From Ulvibacterium sp965228935 (lineage in GTDB: Bacteria; Bacteroidota; Bacteroidia; Flavobacteriales; Flavobacteriaceae): a stretch of DNA of 64,000 bases. The position numbers and the translations under genes are program-made. Below the pieces are notes generated by a model. That model worked only from the letters and a program-made list of their open reading frames with translations, was not told the DNA's origin and made no database searches. The stretch lies in the NCBI RefSeq assembly GCF_965228935.1, contig NZ_OZ245846.1, positions 1,178,001-1,242,000 of the forward strand, given 5' to 3'. Below, piece after piece: positions 1 to 9,957 of this stretch (its first letter is position 1; every line of letters begins with the position of its first letter).

Positions 1-312
1 AGCCATCACCCGTTGGAGTTCATCAAGAAGTTTGCAATCAAAAATATCAGAATTTTCCTTCAATCTTTCAATAGAAATAAAAACATCCCCAGATACCACA
101 CCATCATCGGAATAATCAAAAGTAATCACATCGGTCAAAGTATCATGTCCCAAAAACTTCTGATTAATCTCCAATAAAAAAGTATCGTCACAAAATACAA
201 AGGAAAGCTCCCCTACTTCATTATCCTCGGAATTTATGATATGTCTCACCCACTCAACATACCTATCCTCATCCCTAAGCTCAAAGTCTGTCTCAAAGTG
301 AAAATCAATCAT
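1..312 (-). CDS. ybeY: Endoribonuclease YbeY, partial (3' end off the window)
   Basis: The minus-strand frame is open from an ATG at 312-310 to the window edge, giving 104 residues. The segment INQKFLGHDTLTDVITFDY followed by SGDVFIS matches the core of the YbeY family, the metal-dependent RNase that matures 16S rRNA ends and takes part in ribosome quality control. The catalytic His-rich motif (HGxLHLxGYDH) should come just after the last visible residues (ELQRVMA) and lies outside the window. The start overlaps the 3' end of the DUF4175 gene by 8 bases, so the two are probably co-transcribed and translationally coupled. What is seen is the frame and the motif; the function is family knowledge. 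Confidence 0.9.
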   Translation of the reverse strand, partial: MIDFHFETDFELRDEDRYVEWVRHIINSEDNEVGELSFVFCDDTFLLEINQKFLGHDTLTDVITFDYSDDGVVSGDVFISIERLKENSDIFDCKLLDELQRVMA

Positions 313-3300
313 CGCTTTTAAAATACTCCTTCACCCTGTTCTGAAAATTGCGGCGCAAAGGTAAGGCCTGGCGATTTAATATCTCTATATCATTGTTATA
401 ATTCTCAGGTAAAACCGGCTTCGCAAGTATCGGGTTCTGAAACCTCTCCTTATTAAGGTTACTCTCCCGTTCTTCCTTCTTTCCCTGTTTTAGTGCCGCA
501 TTTTCCAATTTCAACAATTCGTATTCCAGCATATTTGCCTTATCTATGGTACGTTGCGTAATTCCGTTCCTTAAAAGGTCGTTCTCAAAATCCTCCATTT
601 GCTTCAATAGCTTCTCGCCCAGCTTCCGATCATTGTTGTTAATCATGTTCTCCAATTGCTTTTCCAGTTGCTCTCTTAAAAGCTGCTGCTCCTTATAGAT
701 TTCATAAATCTCCTTTAGTTCCTCTTCTCCTAATACACCCTCCTGTTCTCCGTTACCTTCGCCGGTACTGTTTCCATCACCGTCCTTCCCCTTTCCTTTG
801 TCGGAGTTCTGAGTGGAGGTACCCGATTCCCCATTAGATCCAGATTTCCCTTCCTGCCCACCTTCTTCTCCTTCTCCCTGTTCTTTGCTCTCTCCACTTT
901 GCCCTTGGCCTTCTCCCTGTTGCGGTTGACCCTGACCCGATTTTCCCATTCCCTTCATTTTCTCCTTCAACTCACCTTGTCCCTTGATAATATCCGGCAA
1001 CTGAAAATCACTCCCTTGTCCGGAACCTGAGCCGGACATCATACTTTCTTGCATGTTATCCAACAACCTCGCCAAAAAGTCTGCCAAACCATTAGAGGCA
1101 TTTAACACGTACTTCTGATAGGAAATCCCCTGATAAATCTGATTCTCCGAAATGCTTTCCAAAGATCTGTCCATATTATAGTATACCTCGGTAATCTGCT
1201 CATTAACAAACTCCGAAAGTTCGGCACGTCTTAGGGAAAGTGCAAACAAGCTATCATCTACATGTTCAAACAAATTCCGTAGTTCCCGTTGATGTCTAAC
1301 CGTTTCCCCAAATTGTGCAATTTCTACTTCGGACTCCTCCAAAGCATCATGCAAGCTCTCTTGCTTAAATGAAAAAGTCACCAGATTATCCAGAATCTGC
1401 CGTAACATTTCTGCATCTTCCGTGATGGTAGAACCACTAGCTCCCGACGCCGATTGCTCCATTGCCTCGCTCATTTCCCGCAATTTACGGGCAGCGGATT
1501 TTTGCTTCTGCTTAGCACTATTTGCCCTTTGCTCCTTTGCCGCCGGGTCTGACGGATTGCTCTCATCCCCCAATTTCTTTAATCCCTCCAGGGCATCCTT
1601 CTGATCCTGTTTGATGGACTCCTCGTTTTCTTGGTTAAAATTAAGCGTCATAGGCTTCTTTAAATCTCCGTTGTCCTTGTTAAGGTCGTCCATTTCTTGC
1701 GCCAACTTCTCAAACTCCTTGTTCAACTTTTGCTGTTCCCTCACGGAGAACTCTTGGTTAATTTCCAATTTACTTAATGAGTCCTGCTCCTTGGCCAACT
1801 TTTCCAAATCCTTTGCCAATTGCCTGATCTTTTCAGCAACATAATATCGTTTTGTTAGTTCCAACAACTGTTCTAGGTTACGCTCACTGTTCCGCTGTTT
1901 CTTGCCCAACTGCTCTAACCGTTTGGTTAATTCCTCTTTTTTGATTTTGTCCGAGATCTTCGAAAGCTCTTCCAATAGTTTCTCGTTTCTTTTGGCCTCC
2001 AATTCTTGTCGTTCCAGTCGTTCCTTTAAAAGCTTTTTTAATTGATCATCCTTTGTATCCTTGTCCAAATTCTCCTTAAGCTGCCTACTGAACTTTTGCA
2101 TCAGGGCCTCTTGTTGTTTTTGCTTCTTTAGAAAATCCCTAACCTGATTCTGATCATTAAAATTAAGCTGCTGTTTCTCCTTTTGTTCCCTGCTAATCTC
2201 ACGTAAAGTCTCTTTCTGCTCTTTAAACTTCTCCAATGAGGTATCCAAGTTCTGTATAATAGCCTGTTGGGATTCCAATTCCTTATTCCTCAACTCATCC
2301 TGGTCCAGAATCACGGTAGAAAAAATCTGGCTTTTGGTGGATTTCCCGTTGTGAATGGCATCGTTATCCGTAGCCTCAAAGTAAAAACTATACGCCCTGC
2401 CCGGCTCCAATTCGATTCCCGAGGGAAAAGTATAATAGAACTGCTCAAAGTTGGCGTTCGGCCTAACGAGTTCCAAGGTCTTTTGATCATCCCGATTACC
2501 GTCTGGATAGTATACCAACCTGATATCCGTTAATCGATAGTCGTCCGTAGCTTCCCCAAAATAATAGGAGACATTCGGGTTCAATGAATCCAAGACTTGG
2601 TCGACCTTGATTCCAGGATACCCATCCCTAATTACCTTAAAACGATATTGTAGCGTCTCAAAATCCCGAATATTCCCATTAGAGGTAGAAAGCTCATAGG
2701 GCATATCCCGATAAACCTTTTTGGAAAGGCCAAAGCTGGTGCCCGACTTTGAAAACACCAAACTTGTATCCGCTATATGTAAGTCGATCTGCTCTGTGTT
2801 CTCCGAGGCAATACTCCATGTAACCTTGGTACCTTCAGGAAAAGTCGCATTGCCAGTACTTTTTATGGTCTCAGATGCCTTACCTGTATAATTTGGATAA
2901 TCGAGAATCATCTTAAAATCCTGTATTGCCGGAACTTCCAGCACATTGAGTGTATATGTACTGGATCTTATATCATTTGCGATGAAATAAAACTCTGTTT
3001 GTTTTAAAGGAGGGACAAACTCATATCGGAACATACCCTCGTTCTCCTGTAAAAGCATCTCCTTTCCATCCACCACTATTTGCACATTCTGCGGCCTCAC
3101 TTTTCCTTCTGTACTGACCAAAACCATAAAGGCTTCATTTTCCAAAACGTTTAAATCCTCGGATAGGAGCTTAAATACAAAAGGAGCCGGAGGCTCATAC
3201 GCCAAATCATAATTCACCATTCTTTTATATGACCCAAAAAAGCTCGAGAGGTTTCCGGATAGCCATATCAGTCCAAATACCAAAGCAGGCAAAATCAAAT

Positions 3301-3763
3301 ACTTGGCATATTTAAAGCTCTCCTTAAAATCCAGTGCGGCAACAAAAGGAATAGGCCTTAACCTGCGGGAACGTTGTTCTATACTTGCCAACAGTAGCTC
3401 GGATTGGTTCCTATCTTCGGCCAAATCCAACAAGTTATATAACTTGTCATCCACATCCGGAAAATGTCTTCCAATCAATAAAGAAGCCTCTTTATTGCTA
3501 ATTCCCCTTTTTAATCGCAATAAGTAAAGTAAGGGTATTAACATAAATCTATAGAATAGGAAGAGCTCTATTCCTATAAAAATAAAAAACAGGATAAACC
3601 GGCCCGTAGAACCCAACCATAGGAAGTACTCCACCGCGAGTATCACCAAAAAAAACAGAAATCCCAGCGCCAGGAATACCAAACTGCCCTGTATCAACAT
3701 TTTTGTATAGAACCGTTTGGTGAACTGGTTCAGCTTTTCCAATATGTTCTGGTATGTGTTCAA
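305..3763 (-). CDS. DUF4175 family large membrane protein
   Basis: This 1152-residue protein has two or three hydrophobic segments near the N terminus (about residues 25-75 and 150-175), then an extracytoplasmic-looking beta-rich region (about 190-490). Long charged coiled coils follow (about 490-800). A low-complexity Gly/Gln/Glu/Ser stretch (about 920-1010) precedes a final helical region. This layout matches the Bacteroidota DUF4175 family, whose role is unknown. The frame has no ATG at its 5' end. The best start is TTG at 3763-3761, because the N terminus it gives (NTYQNILEKLNQF) looks like that of the family and a stop lies only six codons upstream. The next ATG is at residue 22 and would remove this conserved part. 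It overlaps ybeY, which follows it in the same operon. Confidence 0.85.
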   Translation of the reverse strand: MNTYQNILEKLNQFTKRFYTKMLIQGSLVFLALGFLFFLVILAVEYFLWLGSTGRFILFFIFIGIELFLFYRFMLIPLLYLLRLKRGISNKEASLLIGRHFPDVDDKLYNLLDLAEDRNQSELLLASIEQRSRRLRPIPFVAALDFKESFKYAKYLILPALVFGLIWLSGNLSSFFGSYKRMVNYDLAYEPPAPFVFKLLSEDLNVLENEAFMVLVSTEGKVRPQNVQIVVDGKEMLLQENEGMFRYEFVPPLKQTEFYFIANDIRSSTYTLNVLEVPAIQDFKMILDYPNYTGKASETIKSTGNATFPEGTKVTWSIASENTEQIDLHIADTSLVFSKSGTSFGLSKKVYRDMPYELSTSNGNIRDFETLQYRFKVIRDGYPGIKVDQVLDSLNPNVSYYFGEATDDYRLTDIRLVYYPDGNRDDQKTLELVRPNANFEQFYYTFPSGIELEPGRAYSFYFEATDNDAIHNGKSTKSQIFSTVILDQDELRNKELESQQAIIQNLDTSLEKFKEQKETLREISREQKEKQQLNFNDQNQVRDFLKKQKQQEALMQKFSRQLKENLDKDTKDDQLKKLLKERLERQELEAKRNEKLLEELSKISDKIKKEELTKRLEQLGKKQRNSERNLEQLLELTKRYYVAEKIRQLAKDLEKLAKEQDSLSKLEINQEFSVREQQKLNKEFEKLAQEMDDLNKDNGDLKKPMTLNFNQENEESIKQDQKDALEGLKKLGDESNPSDPAAKEQRANSAKQKQKSAARKLREMSEAMEQSASGASGSTITEDAEMLRQILDNLVTFSFKQESLHDALEESEVEIAQFGETVRHQRELRNLFEHVDDSLFALSLRRAELSEFVNEQITEVYYNMDRSLESISENQIYQGISYQKYVLNASNGLADFLARLLDNMQESMMSGSGSGQGSDFQLPDIIKGQGELKEKMKGMGKSGQGQPQQGEGQGQSGESKEQGEGEEGGQEGKSGSNGESGTSTQNSDKGKGKDGDGNSTGEGNGEQEGVLGEEELKEIYEIYKEQQLLREQLEKQLENMINNNDRKLGEKLLKQMEDFENDLLRNGITQRTIDKANMLEYELLKLENAALKQGKKEERESNLNKERFQNPILAKPVLPENYNNDIEILNRQALPLRRNFQNRVKEYFKSDD

Positions 3764-4068
3764 AATAAAGTATATACACTACCAAGATACTTGTTATCCG
3801 AAATTTTGTCATCAAAAATTTGTTAAAAGGTAAAATATGAACGCTCCTTGGCTTCAGCTATTCTCATAACAACTTTAGAATTTAGATTATTGGAAAGTAA
3901 AAAGGACAGCCAACTATAATCATCGGTATATTTTATGGCCCACAGCCAAATAGGGTTGAAAAACCATTGCGTTTGCCTTCATACATCGAACGATACGTAT
4001 CCTTCGTATCGCGGTTGCACAGCTTCAAAACCTCAAACCTGAACATTCCCATCAAGATGGGATCCATC
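3764..4068. other. Intergenic region between divergent DUF4175 and gltX, with a dyad
   Basis: No convincing coding frame is present in this stretch. At 3991-4011 there is a perfect 7-base inverted repeat, CGATACG / CGTATCG, with a 7-base spacer. The left arm also sits in a 10-base palindrome, GATACGTATC (3992-4001). No T-run follows, so it is not an obvious terminator. Its position about 60 bases upstream of the gltX promoter's -33 box would suit an operator. No regulator can be named. Confidence 0.4.
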
Positions 4069-4099
4069 TTTGGCGACTAACCCCGTTTTTATACCTTTG
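4069..4099 (+). promoter_or_regulatory. Bacteroidota-type promoter of gltX
   Basis: TTTG at 4069-4072 and TACCTTTG at 4092-4099 fit the Bacteroidota consensus TTTG-N19-21-TAnnTTTG exactly, with a 19-base spacer. The gltX ATG begins at 4104, only 4 bases after the -7 box. Transcription should therefore begin at or within a base or two of the start codon, which predicts a leaderless message. Confidence 0.65.
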
Positions 4100-4103
4100 G
4101 CGA

Positions 4104-5609
4104 ATGGAAAAGAAAATCCGTGTTCGCTTTGCGCCCAGTCCTACAGGGCCGCTTCATATTGGTGGGGTGCGTACCGCTCTATTCAATTATTTGTTCGCCA
4201 AAAAACACAAGGGTGATTTTGTCCTTCGTATTGAGGACACCGATCAAAACCGATATGTAGAGGGAGCCGAGGACTATATTATAGATGCCCTAAACTGGTG
4301 CGGTATCCCTTTTGATGAAGGCCCCGGTAAGGATGGTGGCTTCGGGCCCTACCGCCAAAGTGAGCGAAAATCCATTTATACAAAGTACGCCCAAGACCTT
4401 ATCGAAAAAGGAAAGGCGTATTACGCCTTTGACACATCGGAAGAGCTGGATTTTCACCGGAAGGATCATGAGGCCAAGGGAAAGACATTCATCTACAATT
4501 GGCATAATCGCCTTAAATTGAACAATTCCTTGTCCCTGACTCCGGAAGAAGTTCAAAAACGCATCACTTCAGGAAAGGATTATGTGGTTCGGTTTTTATC
4601 CCCCCATGATGAAAAACTGATATTGCACGATACGATTCGCGGTGAAATTGAGATAGACACCAATATTCTGGACGATAAAGTCCTCTTTAAAAGTGATGGT
4701 ATGCCCACCTACCATCTGGCTAACATTGTCGATGACCATCTAATGAAAATTTCCCACGTTATTCGTGGAGAGGAATGGTTACCCTCCTTGGCACTGCATC
4801 AACAGCTCTACAATGCCTTCGGGTGGGAGGCTCCCCAATTTGCCCATCTACCCCTTATTATGAAACCCGTGGGGAAAGGGAAGCTCAGTAAGCGGGATGG
4901 GGAGAAAATGGGTTTTCCCGTTTTTCCCTTATCCTGGAACGAATCTGTTGGCTATAGGGAAGTAGGTTATTTTCCGGAAGCGGTCATCAACTTTTTGGCG
5001 TTGTTAGGCTGGAATCCCGGTACGGAGCAGGAGCTTTTTTCTTTGGAGGAATTGGTGGATGCCTTTAGCCTGGAGCGTGTAAATAAGTCCGGAGCACGTT
5101 TTGATCCCGAAAAGACCAAGTGGTACAATCAACACTACCTTCAAAAAACGGAGGATAAAGAATTGGGCAATTTATTTCGGGAGTTGCTAATTGCCAAAAA
5201 GGGTATGGACTTTGGCAAATCAGACGCATACCTTCAAAAAGTGGTTTCCTTAATCAAGGAACGGGCTACTTTTGTCTCGGACTTTTGGGAACTTGGCAGT
5301 TACTTTTTTGAAGCCCCCACGGCCTATAATAAAAAAGCCGTAAGAAAGCAGTGGAAGGAAAACACACCTAAAATCATGGGGCAATTGGTTTCCTTTATTG
5401 TAGATATCGATGATTTTGTTTCTGAAAGGATAGAAAGCTCCGTAAAAACTTGGATTACCGAGGAAGGGATGTCCTTTGGGCAGGTGATGGCACCTTTGCG
5501 CCTTGCCCTTGTTGGAGACTTAAAAGGGCCTCATTTGTTCTATATTATGGAGCTCATCGGCAAAGCGGAAAGTATGGAAAGAATCCAACGCGCAATTTCG
5601 AGCTTGTAG
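4104..5609 (+). CDS. gltX: Glutamyl-tRNA synthetase
   Basis: The protein has 501 residues, normal for a bacterial GluRS. It is a class I synthetase that charges tRNA-Glu. The Rossmann signature PSPTGPLHIGG (HIGH variant at 18-21) is at the N terminus, and the KMSKS-type loop is KLSKR at about 260. A C-terminal helical anticodon-binding region follows. ATG at 4104 gives the canonical start, just before the conserved RVRFAPSPTG. No Shine-Dalgarno sequence can be fitted, because the promoter ends 4 bases upstream. The gene stands alone, with a 149-base gap before the SPFH gene. Confidence 0.97.
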   Translation: MEKKIRVRFAPSPTGPLHIGGVRTALFNYLFAKKHKGDFVLRIEDTDQNRYVEGAEDYIIDALNWCGIPFDEGPGKDGGFGPYRQSERKSIYTKYAQDLIEKGKAYYAFDTSEELDFHRKDHEAKGKTFIYNWHNRLKLNNSLSLTPEEVQKRITSGKDYVVRFLSPHDEKLILHDTIRGEIEIDTNILDDKVLFKSDGMPTYHLANIVDDHLMKISHVIRGEEWLPSLALHQQLYNAFGWEAPQFAHLPLIMKPVGKGKLSKRDGEKMGFPVFPLSWNESVGYREVGYFPEAVINFLALLGWNPGTEQELFSLEELVDAFSLERVNKSGARFDPEKTKWYNQHYLQKTEDKELGNLFRELLIAKKGMDFGKSDAYLQKVVSLIKERATFVSDFWELGSYFFEAPTAYNKKAVRKQWKENTPKIMGQLVSFIVDIDDFVSERIESSVKTWITEEGMSFGQVMAPLRLALVGDLKGPHLFYIMELIGKAESMERIQRAISSL

Positions 5610-5758
5610 TACTTCCGAATCGAACTTCAATTTAAAACTTAGCCTATAATTCAAGCTCTCTCCGGTCGGAATTATCCTATGTAACAATCTTCCCGAAAAA
5701 CCTACATATATACACAGTGTTTTTTGTAAATTCAATCCATTAACTAAAATCTACCACC

Positions 5759-6688
5759 ATGGGCAGTTTCCTCTTAATTCCATTAGTATTTGTTGGACTC
5801 ATCATTCTTTTTTCCTCTTTTTTTATCGTAAAGCAACAGACCTCGGTTGTCATTGAGCGTTTTGGGCGTTTTCAAAGCATTCGCAATTCGGGACTGCAAA
5901 TGAAGATTCCTCTGGTAGACCGTATTGCAGGGCGGTTGAGCCTGAAGATCCAACAACTGGATGTCATCATCGAAACCAAGACGTTGGATGATGTTTTTGT
6001 AAAAATCAAGGTGTCCGTACAATATGTGGTGATACGCGACAAGGTCTACGATGCCTTTTATAAGCTGGAATATCCCCATGATCAAATTACTTCCTTTGTC
6101 TTTGATGTCGTAAGGGCCGAGGTGCCTAAAATGAAATTGGACGATGTCTTTGTAAAAAAGGACGATATCGCCATTGCCGTAAAGCGCGAGCTACAGGAAT
6201 ATATGTCCGAATATGGCTATGACATCATCAAGACCCTGGTCACCGACATTGACCCGGATGCACAGGTAAAGGAGGCCATGAACCGTATCAATGCCTCGGA
6301 GCGAGAAAAAATCGCCGCCCAGTTCGAGGGGGATGCCGCCCGGATATTGATCGTTGAAAAGGCCAAGGCCGAAGCGGAGAGCAAACGCCTTCAAGGTCAA
6401 GGTATTGCCGATCAGCGTAGGGAGATTGCCCGAGGCCTTGAGGAATCCGTGGAAGTGTTGAACAAAGTGGGTATCAACTCACAGGAAGCTTCCGCACTAA
6501 TCGTGGTAACCCAGCATTACGACACACTGCAATCCATTGGCGAAGAGACCAATACCAATCTGATCTTATTGCCCAATTCGCCCCAGGCAGGTAGTGATAT
6601 GCTCAATAATATGGTAGCCTCTTTCACGGCCAGCAATATGATCGGAGAGCAGATGAAAAAGACAAATCCCAAGAAATCCGATGAATAA
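5759..6688 (+). CDS. SPFH/Band 7 domain protein (stomatin/prohibitin family)
   Basis: This 309-residue protein has one N-terminal membrane segment (about residues 2-24) followed at once by a Band 7 domain (VVIERFGRFQSIRNSGLQMK). An Ala/Glu/Lys-rich coiled coil comes next (about 175-230, AEAESKRLQGQG), then a short variable tail. Such proteins oligomerise on the membrane and often scaffold proteases or lipid microdomains. There is no NfeD or protease partner next to it, so a specific role cannot be given. The downstream BamA-like gene converges on it, and a hairpin terminator lies between the two. Confidence 0.9.
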   Translation: MGSFLLIPLVFVGLIILFSSFFIVKQQTSVVIERFGRFQSIRNSGLQMKIPLVDRIAGRLSLKIQQLDVIIETKTLDDVFVKIKVSVQYVVIRDKVYDAFYKLEYPHDQITSFVFDVVRAEVPKMKLDDVFVKKDDIAIAVKRELQEYMSEYGYDIIKTLVTDIDPDAQVKEAMNRINASEREKIAAQFEGDAARILIVEKAKAEAESKRLQGQGIADQRREIARGLEESVEVLNKVGINSQEASALIVVTQHYDTLQSIGEETNTNLILLPNSPQAGSDMLNNMVASFTASNMIGEQMKKTNPKKSDE

Positions 6689-6698
6689 AAAATCTTGG

Positions 6699-6725
6699 AA
6701 AAGCCAGGAGTCTTCCTTGCTTTTT
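6699..6725. terminator. Hairpin terminator between convergent genes
   Basis: AAAAGC-C-AGGA / TCCT-T-GCTTTT can form a stem with one C.T mismatch and a GTCT loop. The flanking A and T runs would let it work in both directions, for the SPFH gene and for the convergent BamA-like gene. Confidence 0.6.
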
Positions 6726-6741
6726 ATTGTAGGGTAAGGCA

Positions 6742-8019
6742 TTAAAAGTATTGGCCAATGCCAAATACAATACCGTTGGTAGCATTGTTTCCTATGCCAA
6801 AACCGTAATCCAATCGAAATACGGCGTTAAAAATCCGTTTATGGATTAAACGAAAACCCAACCCAGGATACAGTCTAGTAGAAGAGCCATCGAACAATTG
6901 TGAGAAATCCTCTCCGGGAGTCCTCCATGAACCGGCGTCGACAAAAGCATTCCCTTGTACTACAAACCAGCCCTTTTCATAAAATGTATGCCTATATTCC
7001 GTATTCAATACAATGGCCGCAGTACCCCGATCCACGGTATTTCCAACCCCACGAATATTAAGCTGATTATCCAAGGTAAAAGGGGCAAAGGGCGAATCCT
7101 CATTGCCAATGGCCGCCGCCAATCGAAATCTGCTGGCCCAGTTTCCTTTGTCTCCCAATTTTTTGTAGTAAATAAAATCATTTCTCAGGGACAGAAACGA
7201 TTTCAAAAAAACCTCAGCGGGCTCATCCCCATTTAAAAATTGAATATACTGTCCGGTAAATTCGCTCAACACCCCGTCGAAATATTGATAATCGATATCC
7301 AAATCCACGTATCTGTACGCCAACCTATAGTTTATTTTGTCCGCTTCCAATTCCAAGGGCCTAGTAGGTATGGGCTCATCCCCTTCAAATAGATATGATT
7401 CCTTGACCCAACTGGCACCTACTTCCGCCTCATGGTTAAAATTAAACGAGAATATGAACTTTCCCTCCAACATTTCCGAATTGAATCGATAATCCTTATT
7501 GCCTTCCTCAAAAAAGATAGGTTCCTGGGTTGTTACGTCCTGATAACTAAACCCGATGCCTACCTTATCACTGAACAAAAATGGATGCTCCCAGAAAAAG
7601 CCATAGGAATTAAAAACGTTCCTTTCATAAAATCCCCCCAGAAGCTGATTGTTTCCAAACAGATTGAATTCAAAAGCAGAAATCCTATAGGCAAAGCTAC
7701 CGTCGTTTGCGGTAGCGATCCTAAGCCCGGGAATAAGTGTAAAGTTTTCTTCTATGATATACTTTACGATTACATTGTCATTCCCAACTTTTAACTCATG
7801 GGTCGCGTTGGCAATTCCCGGAAGACGTTTCAAGCGCTCAACATCGCCAACGACCTTAAGAGAATCGAAGGGGGTATTGGGTTTCACCTTTACCAGACGT
7901 CGCAAGAAGGATTCCTTGGTGCGCTTTAATCCCTCAAACTCAAGTTCCATTACCTTTCTGTCTTGTGCATGTCCCAAGGCCGTACCCACCAAAAAAAACA
8001 ACAATAGCAATTTTTTCAT
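6742..8019 (-). CDS. BamA/TamA-like outer-membrane beta-barrel protein
   Basis: The protein has 425 residues from the ATG at 8019, which begins a signal peptide (MKKLLLLFFLVGTALGHAQ). An upstream in-frame ATG at 8061 would bury this signal and is rejected. A short POTRA-like segment (about residues 20-105, containing LEFEGLKRTKESFLRRLV) is followed by a barrel domain ending in Phe (FGIGQYF). The C-terminal half has alternating aromatic strands and a surface-antigen-like stretch, RGVGNTVDRGTAAIVLNTEYRH. It is much shorter than BamA and has a single POTRA, so it is probably an accessory Omp85-family protein rather than the essential BamA. The substrate is unknown. Confidence 0.8.
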   Translation of the reverse strand: MKKLLLLFFLVGTALGHAQDRKVMELEFEGLKRTKESFLRRLVKVKPNTPFDSLKVVGDVERLKRLPGIANATHELKVGNDNVIVKYIIEENFTLIPGLRIATANDGSFAYRISAFEFNLFGNNQLLGGFYERNVFNSYGFFWEHPFLFSDKVGIGFSYQDVTTQEPIFFEEGNKDYRFNSEMLEGKFIFSFNFNHEAEVGASWVKESYLFEGDEPIPTRPLELEADKINYRLAYRYVDLDIDYQYFDGVLSEFTGQYIQFLNGDEPAEVFLKSFLSLRNDFIYYKKLGDKGNWASRFRLAAAIGNEDSPFAPFTLDNQLNIRGVGNTVDRGTAAIVLNTEYRHTFYEKGWFVVQGNAFVDAGSWRTPGEDFSQLFDGSSTRLYPGLGFRLIHKRIFNAVFRLDYGFGIGNNATNGIVFGIGQYF

Positions 8020-8271
8020 CCGATAGTGATATGCATGGATAGTTAAAAGATGCATGGTCATGTATCCCTAAGACGAGTAAAAAGAGTATTCCATACAAAA
8101 TTAGAGAGATTTTAATGGAATCTGTATTTGGACGGCTTAAGAGGGCTGTTTGGTTCAGGGCCAAGGAAAACCTTCGGATAGATACTGGAGTGCCTTTAAA
8201 CTTCCTTAAAACCCTTCGTTTTTCATCGAAAATACCGATTGATATATTTAATCCGATAAGAAATGCTTATT

Positions 8272-9957
8272 CTATTTGCCCTGGTCAATTTTGGCCCAAG
8301 TATCCCGTAGCGGAACCGTTCTGTTAAATACCAATTTTTCAGGGGTCGAATCAGAATCTACGTTAAAATAGCCTAAGCGTTGAAACTGGAACCTATCACC
8401 GGTTGTAGCATTTTTTAGGCTTGGTTCCAGATAACCGGTCACCTTTTGAAGTGAATCCGGATTGATGAAATCCATAAAATCCTTATCCTTATGGGTATCC
8501 GGGCTTTCATGGGTAAAGAGACGATCATACAAACGTACTTCTGCTTCCAGCGCATTTTGTATTGACACCCAATGAAGCGTGCCTTTTACCTTTCTCAGAC
8601 TTTCTTCCGTGCCACTACCACTTTTACTCTTGGTGTCATAAGTACATTGCACTTCAGTAATATTACCTTCGGCATCCTTGGTACAACTCTCGGCCTTAAT
8701 GATGTAGGCGTTCTTTAAACGTACTTCACTTCCCAGCTTTAATCTAAAGAACTTTCTGTTGGCCTCTTCCCGAAAATCCGCTTTTTCTATGTAAATCTCC
8801 TTTGAAAATGGTACCTTTCTATTGCCTGCAGATTCATCCTCCGGATTATTCTCGGCATCCAGCCATTCCTCATTGCCCTCCGGATAGTTGGTAATTACCA
8901 CTTTCAAGGGATCCAAAACGGCCATCACCCTCGGTGCAATTTTGTTCAGGTGTTCCCGAACATGAAATTCCAACAAAGACACGTCTACCAAATTATCCCT
9001 TTTTGCGATACCAATGGTTTCCGCAAAGTTGCGTATGGACTCCGGGGTATATCCCCTTCTACGCAATCCTGAAATCGTTGGCATCCTAGGGTCATCCCAT
9101 CCATCTACTATCCCCTTTTCCACCAGTTGTAACAGTTTCCGTTTGCTGACTACCGTATGACTCAGGTTCCTACGGGCAAATTCGCGTTGTTTTGGACGGA
9201 TATTTTTTGAATCTACCACTTGATCCAAAAACCAATCATATAGCTCACGATGGGGTAGAAACTCAAGGGTACACAAGGAATGTGATACCTGCTCCACATA
9301 ATCGCTCTCGCCATGTGTCCAATCGTACATGGGATAAATACACCAATCGGTATTTGTTCTGTGATGCGCCTTATGTAATATCCGATACATGATAGGATCC
9401 CGCATGAGCATATTGGAGGAACCCATATCGATCTTTGCACGAAGCACATGGGTGCCTTCCTCAAAATCGCCACGTTTCATTCCTTCGAACAATTCCAAAT
9501 TCTCCTCGACCGAACGATTTCGATATGGACTATTGATCCCAGGTTCCGTAGGAGTGCCTTTTTGAATTGCCATCTCCTCCGAAGATTGACTATCCACATA
9601 TGCCTTCCCTTCCTTTATCAACTGTACCGCCCAATCATATAGTTGCTGGAAATAATCCGATGCATACCGTTCGGTATCCCAGCTGTATCCTAACCATTCC
9701 ACATCACGTTTTATGGCATCAACGTACTCCTGCTCCTCCTTGGTAGGGTTTGTGTCATCAAATCTCAGGTTGACCGGGGCATTGTAGCGAAGTCCCAATC
9801 CAAAATTAAGGCAAATGGAACTTGCATGCCCAATATGGAGATATCCATTGGGTTCCGGGGGAAACCGGAAGCGCAAAGCCTCATTGGGAAAGCCCTTTCC
9901 CAGATCCTCTTCGATGATATGCTCTATAAAATTCAGGGATTTGGTGGTCTCATCCAT
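8272..9957 (-). CDS. glnS: Glutaminyl-tRNA synthetase
   Basis: The protein has 561 residues from the ATG at 9957 (MDETTKSLNFIEHIIEEDL). An in-frame ATG at 9981 adds only eight residues without family similarity. Class I signatures are PEPNGYLHIGH (HIGH at 41-44) and VVSKRKL (KMSKS loop, about 272). Two beta-barrel domains at the C terminus bind the tRNA-Gln anticodon. Having glnS as well as gltX means Gln-tRNA is made directly. The gene is monocistronic, flanked by about 250 bases on the BamA side and about 280 bases on the other. Confidence 0.96.
   Translation of the reverse strand: MDETTKSLNFIEHIIEEDLGKGFPNEALRFRFPPEPNGYLHIGHASSICLNFGLGLRYNAPVNLRFDDTNPTKEEQEYVDAIKRDVEWLGYSWDTERYASDYFQQLYDWAVQLIKEGKAYVDSQSSEEMAIQKGTPTEPGINSPYRNRSVEENLELFEGMKRGDFEEGTHVLRAKIDMGSSNMLMRDPIMYRILHKAHHRTNTDWCIYPMYDWTHGESDYVEQVSHSLCTLEFLPHRELYDWFLDQVVDSKNIRPKQREFARRNLSHTVVSKRKLLQLVEKGIVDGWDDPRMPTISGLRRRGYTPESIRNFAETIGIAKRDNLVDVSLLEFHVREHLNKIAPRVMAVLDPLKVVITNYPEGNEEWLDAENNPEDESAGNRKVPFSKEIYIEKADFREEANRKFFRLKLGSEVRLKNAYIIKAESCTKDAEGNITEVQCTYDTKSKSGSGTEESLRKVKGTLHWVSIQNALEAEVRLYDRLFTHESPDTHKDKDFMDFINPDSLQKVTGYLEPSLKNATTGDRFQFQRLGYFNVDSDSTPEKLVFNRTVPLRDTWAKIDQGK

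Noticed and set aside
6742..8061. BamA-like gene starting at 8061
   Set aside because: The internal ATG at 8019 gives a proper signal peptide; the longer form would put 14 extra residues before it.
8115..8327. 70-codon plus-strand frame between the BamA-like gene and glnS
   Set aside because: It runs into the antisense of glnS and has no visible domain or start signals.
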